Shown here: positions 8,846 to 18,700 of the stretch, piece by piece
Layout of the letters: each line of letters begins with the position of its first letter
Position numbering within the stretch: the first letter of the stretch is position 1
Assembly: GCF_036227205.1 (NCBI RefSeq)
Contig: NZ_CP109442.1
Coordinates: 7,192,001 to 7,256,000, forward strand
Direction: 5' to 3'
Source: Amycolatopsis sp. NBC_01480
GTDB lineage: Bacteria; Actinomycetota; Actinomycetes; Mycobacteriales; Pseudonocardiaceae
Length of the DNA: 64,000 nt
The notes under the pieces: generated by a model
Told to the model about the DNA's origin: nothing
Seen by the model: only the letters and a program-made list of their open reading frames with translations
Database searches by the model: none
Translations under genes and position numbers: made by a program

Positions 8846-9589
8846 TTACCCGGCGGAACACCCGACGGCGCCGGCGGCTTCCGCGGCCGGGCCGGGTGCC
8901 GGCAGCAGCCATTCGGTGAGCACGCGGGTGGCGGCGGTCGTGAGGGCGGTGCCGGCCCCGGCCGCGGCGTCGCGCAGTGGCTGGGGGTGCAGGCCGAGCG
9001 CGGTGAGGGACTGGGCGTGGCCGATCAGCCACCGTTCCAGCACACGCGGGTCGGCTTCGAGGTGGAACTGGAGGCCGAGCACGTGCGCGCCGACGGCGAA
9101 CGCCTGGTTCGGGCACGCCGGCGTCGAGGCGAGCCGGACCGCGCCAGCCGGGATGTCGAACCGCTCCTGGTGCCAGTGCAGCACCGGGACGTCCGCGAGG
9201 TGCCGCAACGGCGAGCGGAGCCCTTCGTCGGTCAGGGTCAACGGCGTGTAGCCGATTTCGCTGTGCCCGGCGGCCTTGACCGCGGCGCCCAGCGCGCGGG
9301 CGAGCAGTTGCGCGCCCAGGCAGATGCCCAGCGTGCGCCCGCCGCGGCGGACCCGCTCCCGGATGGCCTCGACCTCGGCGGTGAGGAACGGGTAGCGCCC
9401 GGCGTCGGCGGCCCCGATCGGCCCGCCGAGCACCACGAGCAGGTCGGCCTCCGCCGCGGTCTCGGCGCTGATCTCGTGGACCCCGGCGTCGAGGTACAGC
9501 ACGTCGTACCCGAGGCGGTTCAGCACCGGCTCGATCAGGCCGAGGTCCTCGAAGGCGACGTGGCGGACGGCCAGTGCGGTCTGGGTCAT
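8846..9589 (-). CDS. Class I glutamine amidotransferase-like protein
   Basis: 247 residues. The catalytic triad of a GMP-synthase-type GATase1 domain is intact: C90 in TLGICLGAQLLA, H176 and E178 in LQFHLEAD. The oxyanion region VLGGPIGA is at 54-61. No synthetase domain is fused, so it may supply ammonia to a partner or hydrolyse gamma-glutamyl compounds. Such stand-alone proteins are often annotated only as GMP-synthase-like. It is divergent from the glycosyltransferase across a 569-bp gap (9590-10158), where no gene or clear regulatory element could be supported. Confidence 0.85.
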   Translation of the reverse strand: MTQTALAVRHVAFEDLGLIEPVLNRLGYDVLYLDAGVHEISAETAAEADLLVVLGGPIGAADAGRYPFLTAEVEAIRERVRRGGRTLGICLGAQLLARALGAAVKAAGHSEIGYTPLTLTDEGLRSPLRHLADVPVLHWHQERFDIPAGAVRLASTPACPNQAFAVGAHVLGLQFHLEADPRVLERWLIGHAQSLTALGLHPQPLRDAAAGAGTALTTAATRVLTEWLLPAPGPAAEAAGAVGCSAG

Positions 9590-10158
9590 CGGTGGTCCTT
9601 CCGAACGACGCGGCGGGGTCGAGGATCGCGCAGGTGGCCGAAGCCAAGTAGAGCACGGCGACGGCGGCCTCCCCGGAGGTGCCGACCCGCGCCAGCGGGC
9701 GCTATTTCCCCAGGGTTAAGCCATTTTCGGCCGGTTTCCCCGCCGGCTGCCTGGCGATCACGGGCCCCGGCGCGACCGAGGTCACAACGATCACGCGCGC
9801 GACGGCCGTCGACTGTCCGAGCGCGTGCGGCGGCCCGGCTCGCCTCATCGCGCGGTGACGGGAGGGGGCGGGGCATCGGGGCGGCTCCTCGGATCCGGCG
9901 GCTTCATGATCGTGCCGGAGCCGATGTCCGAATGTCAACATTAAAACGGGTGCTGTGAGTGACGCCGCAAGCGCGGTGAGTGGTCCGTTGACGAAAGCGT
10001 CCGAAGTGGACGGTGACCTGCTCAAGAGGGGGATTTCTCTTCCCACTTAACGGTATAGCGCACCCCGGGGCTTGCCGCAAGGCCCGTCGGACGGCGCATA
10101 ATCGCTGCTCCGCGAGCCGCGCGGGCGGTTCGCGGGTCGATGAACGAGGGGATTCCTG

Positions 10159-11355
10159 ATGCGGGCACTGCTGTCGACGATCGGTTCGCGGGGCGACTTC
10201 CAGCCGTTGCTGGCGCTCGGGGTGCAGCTGCGCGAACTCGGGCACGAGGCGCGGCTGTGCGCGCCGCCGGACTTCCGAGGGCTGGCCGAGGAGCACGGCC
10301 TGCCGTTCGTGCCGCTGGGTCCCGAGTTACAGCCCGGCGAAACCGCGAACCAGGCACCGAAGAAGCTCACGATCGACGAGCTGCGGGCGCTGGTGCCGGC
10401 CACCGTCGCCGGTCAGTTCGAGACGGTGGGGGAGGCGGCCGAGGGCTGCGACGTGATCGTGGGCTGCAACCAGCTCCAGGTCGCCGCTCGGTCGGTGGCC
10501 GAGCTGCGGGGCATCCGGTACTTCTTCGCCGACTACAGCCCGGTCAGCCTGCCCTCGCCGCATCACGCGCCGCCGCCGTTGCCCGGGCGCCCACCGGCCG
10601 ACCCGGACGCCGACGACCGCACGCTGTGGGCCCAGGAGATCGAACGCCGCAACGCCACCTGGCGCACCGCGCTCAACGAGCAACGCGCGGCAGTCGGGCT
10701 CGGCCCGGTCGACGACGTCCTCGGCCACATCCTGACCGACCGGCCCCTGCTGGCCGCCGATCCGGCGCTGGCGCCATGGTTGCGACCGTCCGATGTGGAC
10801 GTCGTGCAGACCGGTGCCTGGATCCTGCCCGACCGGCGGCCGCTGCCTGCCGAGGTGACGAACTTCCTCGCGGACGGCGAACCGCCGGTCTACTTCGGCT
10901 TCGGCAGCATGCGCTCGCCGCGGGCCCTGGGCCGGGCGGCGGTCGAGGCGGCCCGGGCGCTCGGGCGTCGCACGATCGTGCTGCGCGGCTGGGCCGGGCT
11001 GGCCTTGCCGGACGACGGGCCGGACTGCCTGGCCGTCACGGAGCTGAACCTGCAGGCGCTGTTCCCGCGCGTCGCCGCCGTTGTGCACCACGGCGGCGCG
11101 GGCACCACGACCACCGCCAGCCGCGGCGGCGCGCCGCAGGTCGTGGTGCCGCACCACTACGACCAGGACTACTTCGCCCGCCGCGTCCAGGATCTCGGCA
11201 TCGGCACTGCGCACGCGGGCGCCGAGCCGACCGCCGATTCCCTGGCCGCGGCGTTGAAGCAGGTCCTTCAGTCCGATGTGGAGAGTCGGGCCCGGTCGTT
11301 CGCCGCCGAGGTGCGCACGGACGGCGCTAAGGTCGCCGCGGAGCTCATCGTCTGA
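10159..11355 (+). CDS. GT1-family glycosyltransferase (glycopeptide/macrolide type)
   Basis: 398 residues, GT-B fold. The N terminus MRALLSTIGSRGDFQPLLALG is the acceptor-domain signature of sugar transferases acting on natural products (GtfA-E, UGT51-like). The C-terminal nucleotide-sugar site contains HHGGAGTTTTASRGGAPQVV and PHHYDQDYFARRV. GAGGGG stands about 8 bases before the ATG. It transfers a hexose or deoxyhexose from NDP-sugar to a small molecule or sterol. No biosynthetic cluster or sugar genes are adjacent, so it may be a detoxifying or resistance glycosyltransferase. The acceptor is unknown. Confidence 0.9.
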   Translation: MRALLSTIGSRGDFQPLLALGVQLRELGHEARLCAPPDFRGLAEEHGLPFVPLGPELQPGETANQAPKKLTIDELRALVPATVAGQFETVGEAAEGCDVIVGCNQLQVAARSVAELRGIRYFFADYSPVSLPSPHHAPPPLPGRPPADPDADDRTLWAQEIERRNATWRTALNEQRAAVGLGPVDDVLGHILTDRPLLAADPALAPWLRPSDVDVVQTGAWILPDRRPLPAEVTNFLADGEPPVYFGFGSMRSPRALGRAAVEAARALGRRTIVLRGWAGLALPDDGPDCLAVTELNLQALFPRVAAVVHHGGAGTTTTASRGGAPQVVVPHHYDQDYFARRVQDLGIGTAHAGAEPTADSLAAALKQVLQSDVESRARSFAAEVRTDGAKVAAELIV

Positions 11356-11359
11356 AGTG

Positions 11360-13174
11360 TTACTGCGCGACGGCCATCACCTGGTCCATCCCGCCGTCCG
11401 CGCGCCATTTCCGCAGCAGTTCCTGCAGCGCCAGCGGCCCGTCGCCGAAGCCGTAGGACCCGCCGCGTGCGCCCGGCCGGCCTTCGTTGTTGTAGTAGCC
11501 GGGCGTGCAGGCGAGCAGGAACTCGGTACGGTCCTTGGCTTTTCCGCGGATCAGCTCGATCCACGCGTCCTCCGCCTCGGCGGTCGGCTCGACCCGGTCC
11601 ACGCCGCGCTTGCGGGCCTCGGCCACGATTTCGCGGATGTGCGTGGCCTGCTGGTCGAGGCCGTGCACGAAGTTGATCGTGCTGGCAGTCTGGAGCTGCC
11701 CGACGTGGAACAGGTTCGGGAAGCCGTGGCTGGAGAAGCCGTGCAGTGTCCGGATGCCGTTCCGCCAGTGCTCCAGCAACGCGACGCCGTCGCGGCCGAC
11801 GACCGGGAGGCGGCCGGTCATCATGTCCGTCGCGCCGAGCTCGAAGCCGGTCGCGAAGATGATGCAGTCGACCTCGTGCTCCTGGCCGCCGGCCACCACG
11901 GTCTTGCCGGTGATCCGCTCGACGCCGCCGGTGTCCGCGGTGTCGACCAGGGTCACGTTGGGGCGGTTGAACGTCTGGAGGTAGTGGTCGCTGAACGTCG
12001 GCCGCTTGCACATGTAGCTGTACCAGGGCTTGAGCGCCTCCGCCGTCGCCGGGTCCCGGACCACGGCTTCGACCCGGTCGCGCAGCTCGTTCATCTTCTG
12101 GAAGTCGACGAGTTCGCCGACGCGGTCGCGTTCCTCCTCGGGCAGATGGGCGTACGCGTCGGTGGGGATGATCTTCTCGAGCAGCCGGGCGCTGCCGGTC
12201 CAGCCGTCGGCGATCAGGTCCTGTTCGACCTGCCCGCCGGTGATGATCGTGAGGAAGTTGTCCCGGCGGGCCTGCTGCCAGCCCGGCGCGAGCGAGCGCG
12301 CCCACTCCGGGTCGGTGCGGCGGTTGCCGCGCACGTCCACAGTGGACGGCGTGCGCTGGAAGACGTACAGGTGCTTGGCATCGCGTCCCAGGTGCGGCAC
12401 GACCTGGATCCCGGTGGCGCCGGTGCCGATGAGCGCGACGCGCTTGTCGGCCAGCCCGGTGAGGCCGCCGTCGGCGGTGCCGCCGGTGTAGCCGTAGTCC
12501 CAGCGGCTGGTGTGGAAGGTGTGCCCCTCGAACGTCTCGATACCCGGGATGCGGGGGAGCTTGGGCCGGTCGAGCACGCCGCTGGTGACGACCGCGTACT
12601 GCGCCCGGATGACGTCCCCGCGGTCGGTGCGGACGGTCCACTGCACCGAGTCCTCGTCCCAGCTCAGCCCTTCGACGGCGGTCTGGAAGCAGGCGTCGCG
12701 GTAGAGGTCGAAGTGCCGGCCGATCGCCTGGCAGTGCCGCAGGATCTCGGCGCCGGGCGCGTACTTCCACTCGGGGAGGTAGCCGAGTTCTTCCAGCAGT
12801 GGCAGGTAGATGTAGGACTCGACGTCGCAGTGGATGCCGGGGTAGCGGTTCCAGTACCAGGTGCCGCCGAAGTCCCCGCCCTTCTCGATCACCCGGACGC
12901 GGGACAGGCCGGCCTCGCGCAGCCGCGCCGCGGCGAGCAGCCCGCCGAAGCCGCCGCCGACGACCACCGCGTCGACCTCGTCCTGCAACGGCTCACGGGT
13001 GAAATCGGCGGCGGTGTACGGGTCCTCGGCGTAGTAGCCGAAGTCGCCTTCGGCCCGCTGGTACTGGGCGCTGCCGTCGGGGCGCAGCCGCCGGTCGCGC
13101 TCGGCACGGTACTTGGCGCGCAGCGCGTCCGGGTCGAAGCCCGGGCCGGACGGCGCCGAGGGGGTGCTGGACAT
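11360..13174 (-). CDS. Baeyer-Villiger monooxygenase (FAD, NADPH)
   Basis: 604 residues. The FAD-binding Rossmann motif is GGGFGG (73-78), the BVMO fingerprint FxGxxxHxxxW[PD] is F215-EGHTFHTSRWD, and the second (NADPH) motif is GTGATG (250-255). The N-terminal extension and length put it with cyclopentadecanone/phenylacetone-type enzymes. It converts a ketone to an ester or lactone with O2 and NADPH. It is divergent from an SDR, an esterase and a TetR regulator, which together form a route alcohol to ketone to ester to acid plus alcohol. It ends 5 bp from the convergent glycosyltransferase stop, leaving no room for a terminator. Confidence 0.95.
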   Translation of the reverse strand: MSSTPSAPSGPGFDPDALRAKYRAERDRRLRPDGSAQYQRAEGDFGYYAEDPYTAADFTREPLQDEVDAVVVGGGFGGLLAAARLREAGLSRVRVIEKGGDFGGTWYWNRYPGIHCDVESYIYLPLLEELGYLPEWKYAPGAEILRHCQAIGRHFDLYRDACFQTAVEGLSWDEDSVQWTVRTDRGDVIRAQYAVVTSGVLDRPKLPRIPGIETFEGHTFHTSRWDYGYTGGTADGGLTGLADKRVALIGTGATGIQVVPHLGRDAKHLYVFQRTPSTVDVRGNRRTDPEWARSLAPGWQQARRDNFLTIITGGQVEQDLIADGWTGSARLLEKIIPTDAYAHLPEEERDRVGELVDFQKMNELRDRVEAVVRDPATAEALKPWYSYMCKRPTFSDHYLQTFNRPNVTLVDTADTGGVERITGKTVVAGGQEHEVDCIIFATGFELGATDMMTGRLPVVGRDGVALLEHWRNGIRTLHGFSSHGFPNLFHVGQLQTASTINFVHGLDQQATHIREIVAEARKRGVDRVEPTAEAEDAWIELIRGKAKDRTEFLLACTPGYYNNEGRPGARGGSYGFGDGPLALQELLRKWRADGGMDQVMAVAQ

Positions 13175-13222
13175 GGGGTGGCCCTCCGGGGTCGGTGATC
13201 TCCGCTGAATTCCAGGTAACCC

Positions 13223-13239
13223 ACTAACGCGGTGTTAGT
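13223..13239. promoter_or_regulatory. TetR-type operator between BVMO and SDR genes
   Basis: ACTAAC-gcggt-GTTAGT is a perfect 6-bp-arm dyad in the 103-bp divergent promoter region, 49 bp from the BVMO start. It is the probable binding site of the TetR protein encoded at 15031, which would switch both arms of the cluster. Confidence 0.6.
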
Positions 13240-13277
13240 CAAGCAGGTGATTTAAACTCGCGGTAGGCTTCCCGCCC

Positions 13278-14096
13278 ATGGACGACACTCCGAACGACAC
13301 CGCGGCGGAGAGGGGAACCGGGTGGCGGGAACGGATCACCCCGGGCCGGTTCGACGGCCGGACGGTGATCGTCACCGGGGCCGGTTCCGGCATCGGCCGG
13401 GCGACCGCCTCACGGATCCTGCGCGAGGGCGGCCGGGTGATCGCGGCCGACGTTTCCGGCGACCGCCTGGACGCGTTCACCACGGAGTTCGCCACGGAAG
13501 CCGGGTCCGCCGCGCTCGTCACCGTGGCCGCGGACATCACCGACGCGGCCGGCGTCGAGCGGATCGTGACCGCGGCCGGGCCCCGGATCGACGGGCTGGC
13601 CAACGTCGCCGGCATCGTCGACGACGACTCGCCGGCCCACGAGATCAGCGACGAGGTCTGGCAGCGGGTCTTCGCGGTCAACGTGGACGGCACGTTCCGC
13701 CTCATCCGCGCGGTCGTGCCCTCGATGCTGGACGCCGGCGCCGGCTCGATCGTGAACGTCGCGTCCGAAGCGGCGCTGCGCGGCTCCACTGCCGGGATCG
13801 CTTACACCGCCTCGAAACACGCGGTCGTGGGCATCACCCGCAGCTGCGCGTTCATGTACGGGCCGCAGGGCCTGCGGGTCAACGCCGTCGCCCCGGGCGC
13901 GGTCGCCACCGGGATCGCGCGGATCGGCACGCCGTCGGAGTTCGGGCAGCGGCGGATCCGAGACTTCCTCCCGCTGATCCCGTCCATCGCGCAGGCCGAG
14001 CAGCTCGCGGCCTCGATCACGTTCCTGCTCAGCGACGACGGGGTCAACGTCAACGGTGCCGTGCTGCCCTCCGACGGCGGATGGGCGGTGCAGTAG
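13278..14096 (+). CDS. Short-chain dehydrogenase of the Baeyer-Villiger cluster
   Basis: 272 residues. Cofactor motif TGAGSGIG (33-40), Asp58 at the end of strand 2 (NAD preference), catalytic S163, Y176, K180 (YTASKHA). The usual NNAG is ANVAG here, a tolerated variant. It likely oxidises a secondary alcohol to the ketone used by the divergent monooxygenase. The esterase starts two bases after its stop codon, so the genes form an operon with the TetR gene behind. Confidence 0.9.
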   Translation: MDDTPNDTAAERGTGWRERITPGRFDGRTVIVTGAGSGIGRATASRILREGGRVIAADVSGDRLDAFTTEFATEAGSAALVTVAADITDAAGVERIVTAAGPRIDGLANVAGIVDDDSPAHEISDEVWQRVFAVNVDGTFRLIRAVVPSMLDAGAGSIVNVASEAALRGSTAGIAYTASKHAVVGITRSCAFMYGPQGLRVNAVAPGAVATGIARIGTPSEFGQRRIRDFLPLIPSIAQAEQLAASITFLLSDDGVNVNGAVLPSDGGWAVQ

Positions 14097-14098
14097 CG

Positions 14099-15001
14099 AT
14101 GAAGCTCGAACAAGTGGCGCCGGAGCTGCGGTCCCGGGCGCGCTGGATGCCGCGCGTCTCGATGCGGCGCCCGTGGGTGCGCCGGCTGGGCCGGGCGCTG
14201 ACCAGGCGGATGCGTGCGGTGGAGGTGCCCGGCGTGCGCCTCGAGACGGCGGACGGGGTCCGGGTCTACCGCCCGGACGACGTCCGCTCGGACGCGGCGC
14301 TGCTGTGGATCCACGGCGGGGGACTGGTGGCCGGAAGCGCGGTGTCGGACGACCGGTTCTGCGGCGAGACCGCCCGTGAGCTGGGGATCACCGTCGTGTC
14401 GGCGGAATACCGGCTGGCGCCCGAAAACCCGTGCCCAGCGGCGATCGACGACTGCCATGCCGCGTGGACGTGGCTGCAGAAGCAGGCCGGGTCCCTCGGC
14501 GTCGACCCGGCCCGGGTGGTGGTCGGCGGGCAGAGTGCCGGTGGCGGACTGGCCGCGGCGCTGGTGCAACGGCTGCACGACGAGGGCGGCCCGCAACCGC
14601 TCGCGCAGTGGCTGTTCTGCCCGATGCTCGACGACCGCACCGCCGCCCGCCGGGACCTCGACCGCGTCGGGCACCTGGTGTGGGACAACCGGCTGAACCA
14701 CTTCGGCTGGCAGTCCTACCTCGCCGCCGAGCCCGGGGTGTCGAAGGTGCCGCGTTACGCCGTGCCCGCGCGGCGCGGCGACCTCAGTGGACTGCCGCCC
14801 GCCTGGATCGGCGTCGGCGACATCGACCTGTTCCACGACGAAGACCACGCGTACGCCGAACAACTGCTCGAGGACGGGGTCGAGACGCGGTTCCACCTCG
14901 TGCCCGGCGCGCCGCACGGGTTCGAGGCCTGGGCGCCCGGCACCGACCTGGCCCGGGCGTATCTGGCCGCGGCCCGAACGTGGCTGCGGGCGCGCACGTA
15001 G
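14099..15001 (+). CDS. Alpha/beta-hydrolase esterase (hormone-sensitive-lipase family)
   Basis: 300 residues. The oxyanion motif HGGG is at 72-75 (LLWIHGGGLVAG), nucleophile S146 in GGQSAGGGLA, acid D243 in GDIDLFHDE, and base H273 in APHGFE. EYRLAPENPCPAA is the HSL/bacterial family IV esterase signature. It would hydrolyse the ester or lactone made by the Baeyer-Villiger enzyme. The ATG at 14099 follows the SDR stop by 2 bases, so it is translated by coupling. Confidence 0.92.
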   Translation: MKLEQVAPELRSRARWMPRVSMRRPWVRRLGRALTRRMRAVEVPGVRLETADGVRVYRPDDVRSDAALLWIHGGGLVAGSAVSDDRFCGETARELGITVVSAEYRLAPENPCPAAIDDCHAAWTWLQKQAGSLGVDPARVVVGGQSAGGGLAAALVQRLHDEGGPQPLAQWLFCPMLDDRTAARRDLDRVGHLVWDNRLNHFGWQSYLAAEPGVSKVPRYAVPARRGDLSGLPPAWIGVGDIDLFHDEDHAYAEQLLEDGVETRFHLVPGAPHGFEAWAPGTDLARAYLAAARTWLRART

Positions 15002-15030
15002 GATCTTCCCCGGCGAAAAGGTGGTGGTTT

Positions 15031-15675
15031 ATGACCGAGAGAACCGTCCGGATGGACCGGGCCGGCGCGACGCGGGAGGCGATCCTCGGCACGGCGGAAC
15101 AGCTGTTCGCCGAGCACGGGGTGCACGCGGTGTCCAACCGGCACATCAGCGAGGCCGCGGGCCAGGGCAACAACGCCGCGGTGAACTACCACTTCGGCAC
15201 CAAAGTGGACCTGGTCCGCGCGATCATGCGCAAGCACACCGCGCGGATCGAGGTGCTGCGCACGGAGATGGTCGACGCGATGCCCGCTGGCCCCGGCCTG
15301 CGCGAGTGGGTGGCCTGCCTGGTCCGGCCGACCACCACCTACCTCGACGAGCTCGGCGTGCCGAGCTGGTTCGCCCGGTTCGGCGCGCAGATCATGACCG
15401 ACCCCGCGCTGCGCGAGATCATGGTCACGGAGTCGCTTTCCTCGCCGGTGCTGGCCCACGCGGTCGACGGGCTGAACCGCTGCCTGCCCCAGCTGCCGCC
15501 GGAGGTCCGCGCCGAGCGCGCGGACATGATCCGCCAGCTGATGATCCACGTGACCGCCGAACGCGAGCGCGCCCTCGCCGAGGGCACGCCTACTCCGCGA
15601 GCGACCTGGGCGGACGCCGCGACGGGCCTGATCGACGGCATCACCGGGCTGGCGCTGGCGCCGGTCACGCGCTGA
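15031..15675 (+). CDS. TetR family regulator of the Baeyer-Villiger cluster
   Basis: 214 residues. The N-terminal HTH (AILGTAEQLFAEHGVHAVSNRHISEAAG, about 18-45) is followed by NAAVNYHFGTKVDLV, the typical second half of a TetR_N domain; the C-terminal ligand domain is divergent. AAAGGTGG precedes the ATG. It is the last gene of the SDR-esterase operon, so it probably represses its own operon and the divergent monooxygenase through the dyad at 13223-13239, released by a ketone or alcohol substrate. Confidence 0.9.
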   Translation: MTERTVRMDRAGATREAILGTAEQLFAEHGVHAVSNRHISEAAGQGNNAAVNYHFGTKVDLVRAIMRKHTARIEVLRTEMVDAMPAGPGLREWVACLVRPTTTYLDELGVPSWFARFGAQIMTDPALREIMVTESLSSPVLAHAVDGLNRCLPQLPPEVRAERADMIRQLMIHVTAERERALAEGTPTPRATWADAATGLIDGITGLALAPVTR

Positions 15676-15676
15676 G

Positions 15677-15715
15677 CCCGGCCCGGTACGTCCACAGTGG
15701 ACGCACCGGGCCGGG
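15677..15715. terminator. Bidirectional terminator hairpin between TetR and GH92 genes
   Basis: An 11-bp stem CCCGGCCCGGT (15677-15687) with its perfect complement at 15705-15715, enclosing a second 6-bp stem GTCCAC/GTGGAC (15690-15702). It starts one base after the TetR stop and ends 8 bases before the convergent mannosidase stop. No T tract on either strand. Confidence 0.7.
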
Positions 15716-15723
15716 GACCACCG

Positions 15724-18700
15724 TCAGGCGAGGGTGATCGCGTACAGCTCGGCCCTGGGGTCGTTCGGCAGCGTCAGCGACTGGAGCGTCTTGCCCGGGT
15801 CCAGGGCGGCCTGGACCCCGAAGAGCCGGACCGGCGGGCCGTCCACCCCGCTGCCCGCCTTGATCCGGTGCGGCAGGTCGAGCACGACGGTGCTGCCCGC
15901 CGGCGTCGAGCCCGCCCAGTCGCCGAGCGTCACGCCGAGGGCCGCGCTGCTGCCGTCGGTGTAGTGCGCGGTCAGCGTGGTCGTCACCGGGCCGCTGTGC
16001 GAGGAGCCGACGATCCGCAGCGACCCGTGGCTGCCCGCCGGGACCAGCAGCGACTGGCCGCGGGCCTCGACGAAGTTCGCCGCGGTGCCGCTCGCGTCCG
16101 GGGCGGCGTAGGTGACGCCGTCCCACACGACCGGTCCGGCCGGCGGCAGCAGGTCCGCGTCGTAACTCCAGCCGGAGCCGTCGAAGTTGCCCTCGGTGGA
16201 CGCGGCGACTGTGGCCGTGCCGTCGTGGTTGCGGTCCCGGCTCAGGTCGACCGCGCACGCCGTGCCGGACGTCGCCGCGCAGACCGCAGGCGCCCGCACT
16301 TCGACGCTCACCGGCCGTGTGACGGTGTTCGCGCCCAGCCCGGAAGCCTTGACCTGCAACGGATAGCTGCCCAATGGGGTCCCCGCCGGCACCGTCACGG
16401 CCAGCGAAACCGGTTGCTGCACCGGCAATCGGCCCGACCACTGGAGCAGCGGGTTCCGTGGCTTCGTGGTCACCTTCCAGCCCTGCGGCGCGGTGGTGGT
16501 CACCGTGACCGGCTGCACCAGCGGGCTTTGCGTCAGCACGTCCAGGTTCAGGTTCACCTGCTGCGCCTGGTCCGACGCGGGGATCACGACCGAGCTTTGG
16601 CCCAGCGAAGCGTCGACGTGGCTGCGCAGATCACCGACCGCGTTGTTCACCGAAGGCGGCTCGGCGTTCGCCGACGTGCCCCACTTCGACGGGATGGCGC
16701 CGACTTTGTGCGTCAGCGTGCCGCCGTGGGAGATCGCGGACCAGTCCAGCCAGGTCTGCCGGACGTCACGGCCGTTCAGCGAAACGCTCTGCACGTACCG
16801 GTTCGTGTCGCTCGCGCCCGGCGCGGAAACCGTGAGCGTGCCGCCCTGCGAGCTGCCGTACTGTCCGATCCGGACGGTCGCCGAATCGAACTGCGGGCTG
16901 GACACCGCGAGGAAGTTCGAGCCGCTCATCGTCGGGTACAGCCCGAGCGAGGAGAACACGTACCAGGCCGACATGGTGCCGAGGTCGTCGTTGCCGGTCA
17001 TGCCGTCCGGGCCGGTGGTGAACAGCGTCATCGCCGCCCGGACCACGGTCGCGGTCTTGGCCGGCGCGCCGACCCAGTTGTACATGTACGGCGCCAGCAG
17101 GTCCGGCTCGTTGTTCGGGTTGTAGGTGGGCTTGCCGTAGTAGTCGTACGGGCTGGCGATCCAGTCGTTGCGCGCGGTGCCCGCCGGGTCGGCGAGCAGC
17201 TTGTCGTAGGCGAAGAAGGAGTCCAGCCGCTTCTGCGTCGTCGCGCGCCCGCCCATCAGCGACACCAGCCCGGCCGGGTCCTGCGGCACGAGCCACTGGT
17301 ACTGGTAGGCGCCGCCCTCGTGGAACTGCTGGTCGGCGTCGACCGGGTTGTACGGCGTCAGCCAGGTGCCTTCGGTGGTGCGCGGGCGGAACGCCTGCGT
17401 CGAGGAGTCCCAGAGGTTCTTGTACCACTGGCCGCGGTCGGCGAACATCCGCGCGTCGGCGGTGTGGCCGAGGCCCTTGGCCATCAGCGCGAGGGCCGCG
17501 TCGGCCGCGGAGTACTCCATCGTCGCCGAGGCCGGGTGGTTGCAGTCGTTGTCGCCGCCCTTGGCCGCGCAGTCCGTGCCGAGGGTCAGGCCGCTGGGGA
17601 TGTAACCGCGGTCGTTGTAGTAGTTCACGCCGGAGCGCCCGTTGTACGGCGAATCGGCGGGCGGCGTGCTCGTGGCGTTCTTCTTGAGCAGCGCGTACGC
17701 CTCTTCCTCATGCCCGGCGAGCAGGCCCTTGGACCAAGCCTCGACGAGGAACGGCGTCACCGGGTCACCGGTCATGATGTTGGTCTCGCTGCCGGCCAGC
17801 GCCCAGCGCGGCAGCCAGCCGCCGTCACGCCCGATCGCCACCACGGACAGCGCGACGTCTTTCGCCACTTGAGGTTCGAGCATCTCCAGCAATTGGTTCT
17901 GCGGCCGATAGGTGTCCCAGAGCGAGAAGTTCTGGTACGGCGTGTAACCGCTCGCGGTGTGCACCTTGCCGTCGAAGCCCGTGTACGCGCCGTCGGTGTC
18001 GCCGGCCAGGTTCGGGTGCAGCTGCGAGTGGTAGAGAGCGGTGTAGAACGCCGTCTGCCGGTCCGCGGTGCCGCCGGAGATCTTGACCGCGCCGAGCCGG
18101 TCGGCCCAGGCCTGGTGCAGCGCCGTGCGGGTGGCGTCGAAGTCGTACGAGTCACCGGTTTCCGCGGTGAGGTTCTTCCGCGCGCCCTCGGGGCCGGTGT
18201 AGGACAGGCCGACCTTGACCGTGACGTCGCGGTCGGTCGTCGCGTCGAAGCTCGCCCACGCGCCGTTGCCGCCGGTGCCCGCCGCGTCCCGGCTGCCCGG
18301 CGTGCGCGTCGAGCCGCGCCAGGTGCCGAAGGAGCTGAACGGCCGGTCGAACGTCGCGGTGAAGTACACCGTGTGCTCGTCGTGCCCGGCGCAGAACCCG
18401 CCCGCGCGCACGCGGCCCTCCAGCGTCCGGTCGCCGACCACGTGGATCTCGGAGTCCTTGACCGACTGATTGGCCTGGCCGGTGTTGAACAGGACGTTCG
18501 CGGCGCCGGTCGAGGGGAAGGTGTAGCGCTGCCAGCCGGTGCGCGCGGTGGCGGTCAGCTCGGCGTTGATGTCGTACTTTTTGAGGCCCACGCGGTAATA
18601 ACCGGGCTCGGCGTGCTCGTCGTCGTGCGTGTAATCGGACTTGTAGACGTCCTTGTCGACGCTGTCGACGGCGCCGGTGGTCGGCATGATCGGCAGCTCG

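Noticed and set aside
9702..10046. A 114-codon minus-strand frame in the gap before the glycosyltransferase gene
   Set aside because: No ribosome site, no recognisable pattern, and it would overlap the divergent promoter region; treated as non-coding.
10159..11355. A natural-product biosynthetic gene cluster around the glycosyltransferase
   Set aside because: No polyketide synthase, non-ribosomal synthetase, terpene or deoxysugar genes are within the window, so a cluster cannot be claimed from one glycosyltransferase.
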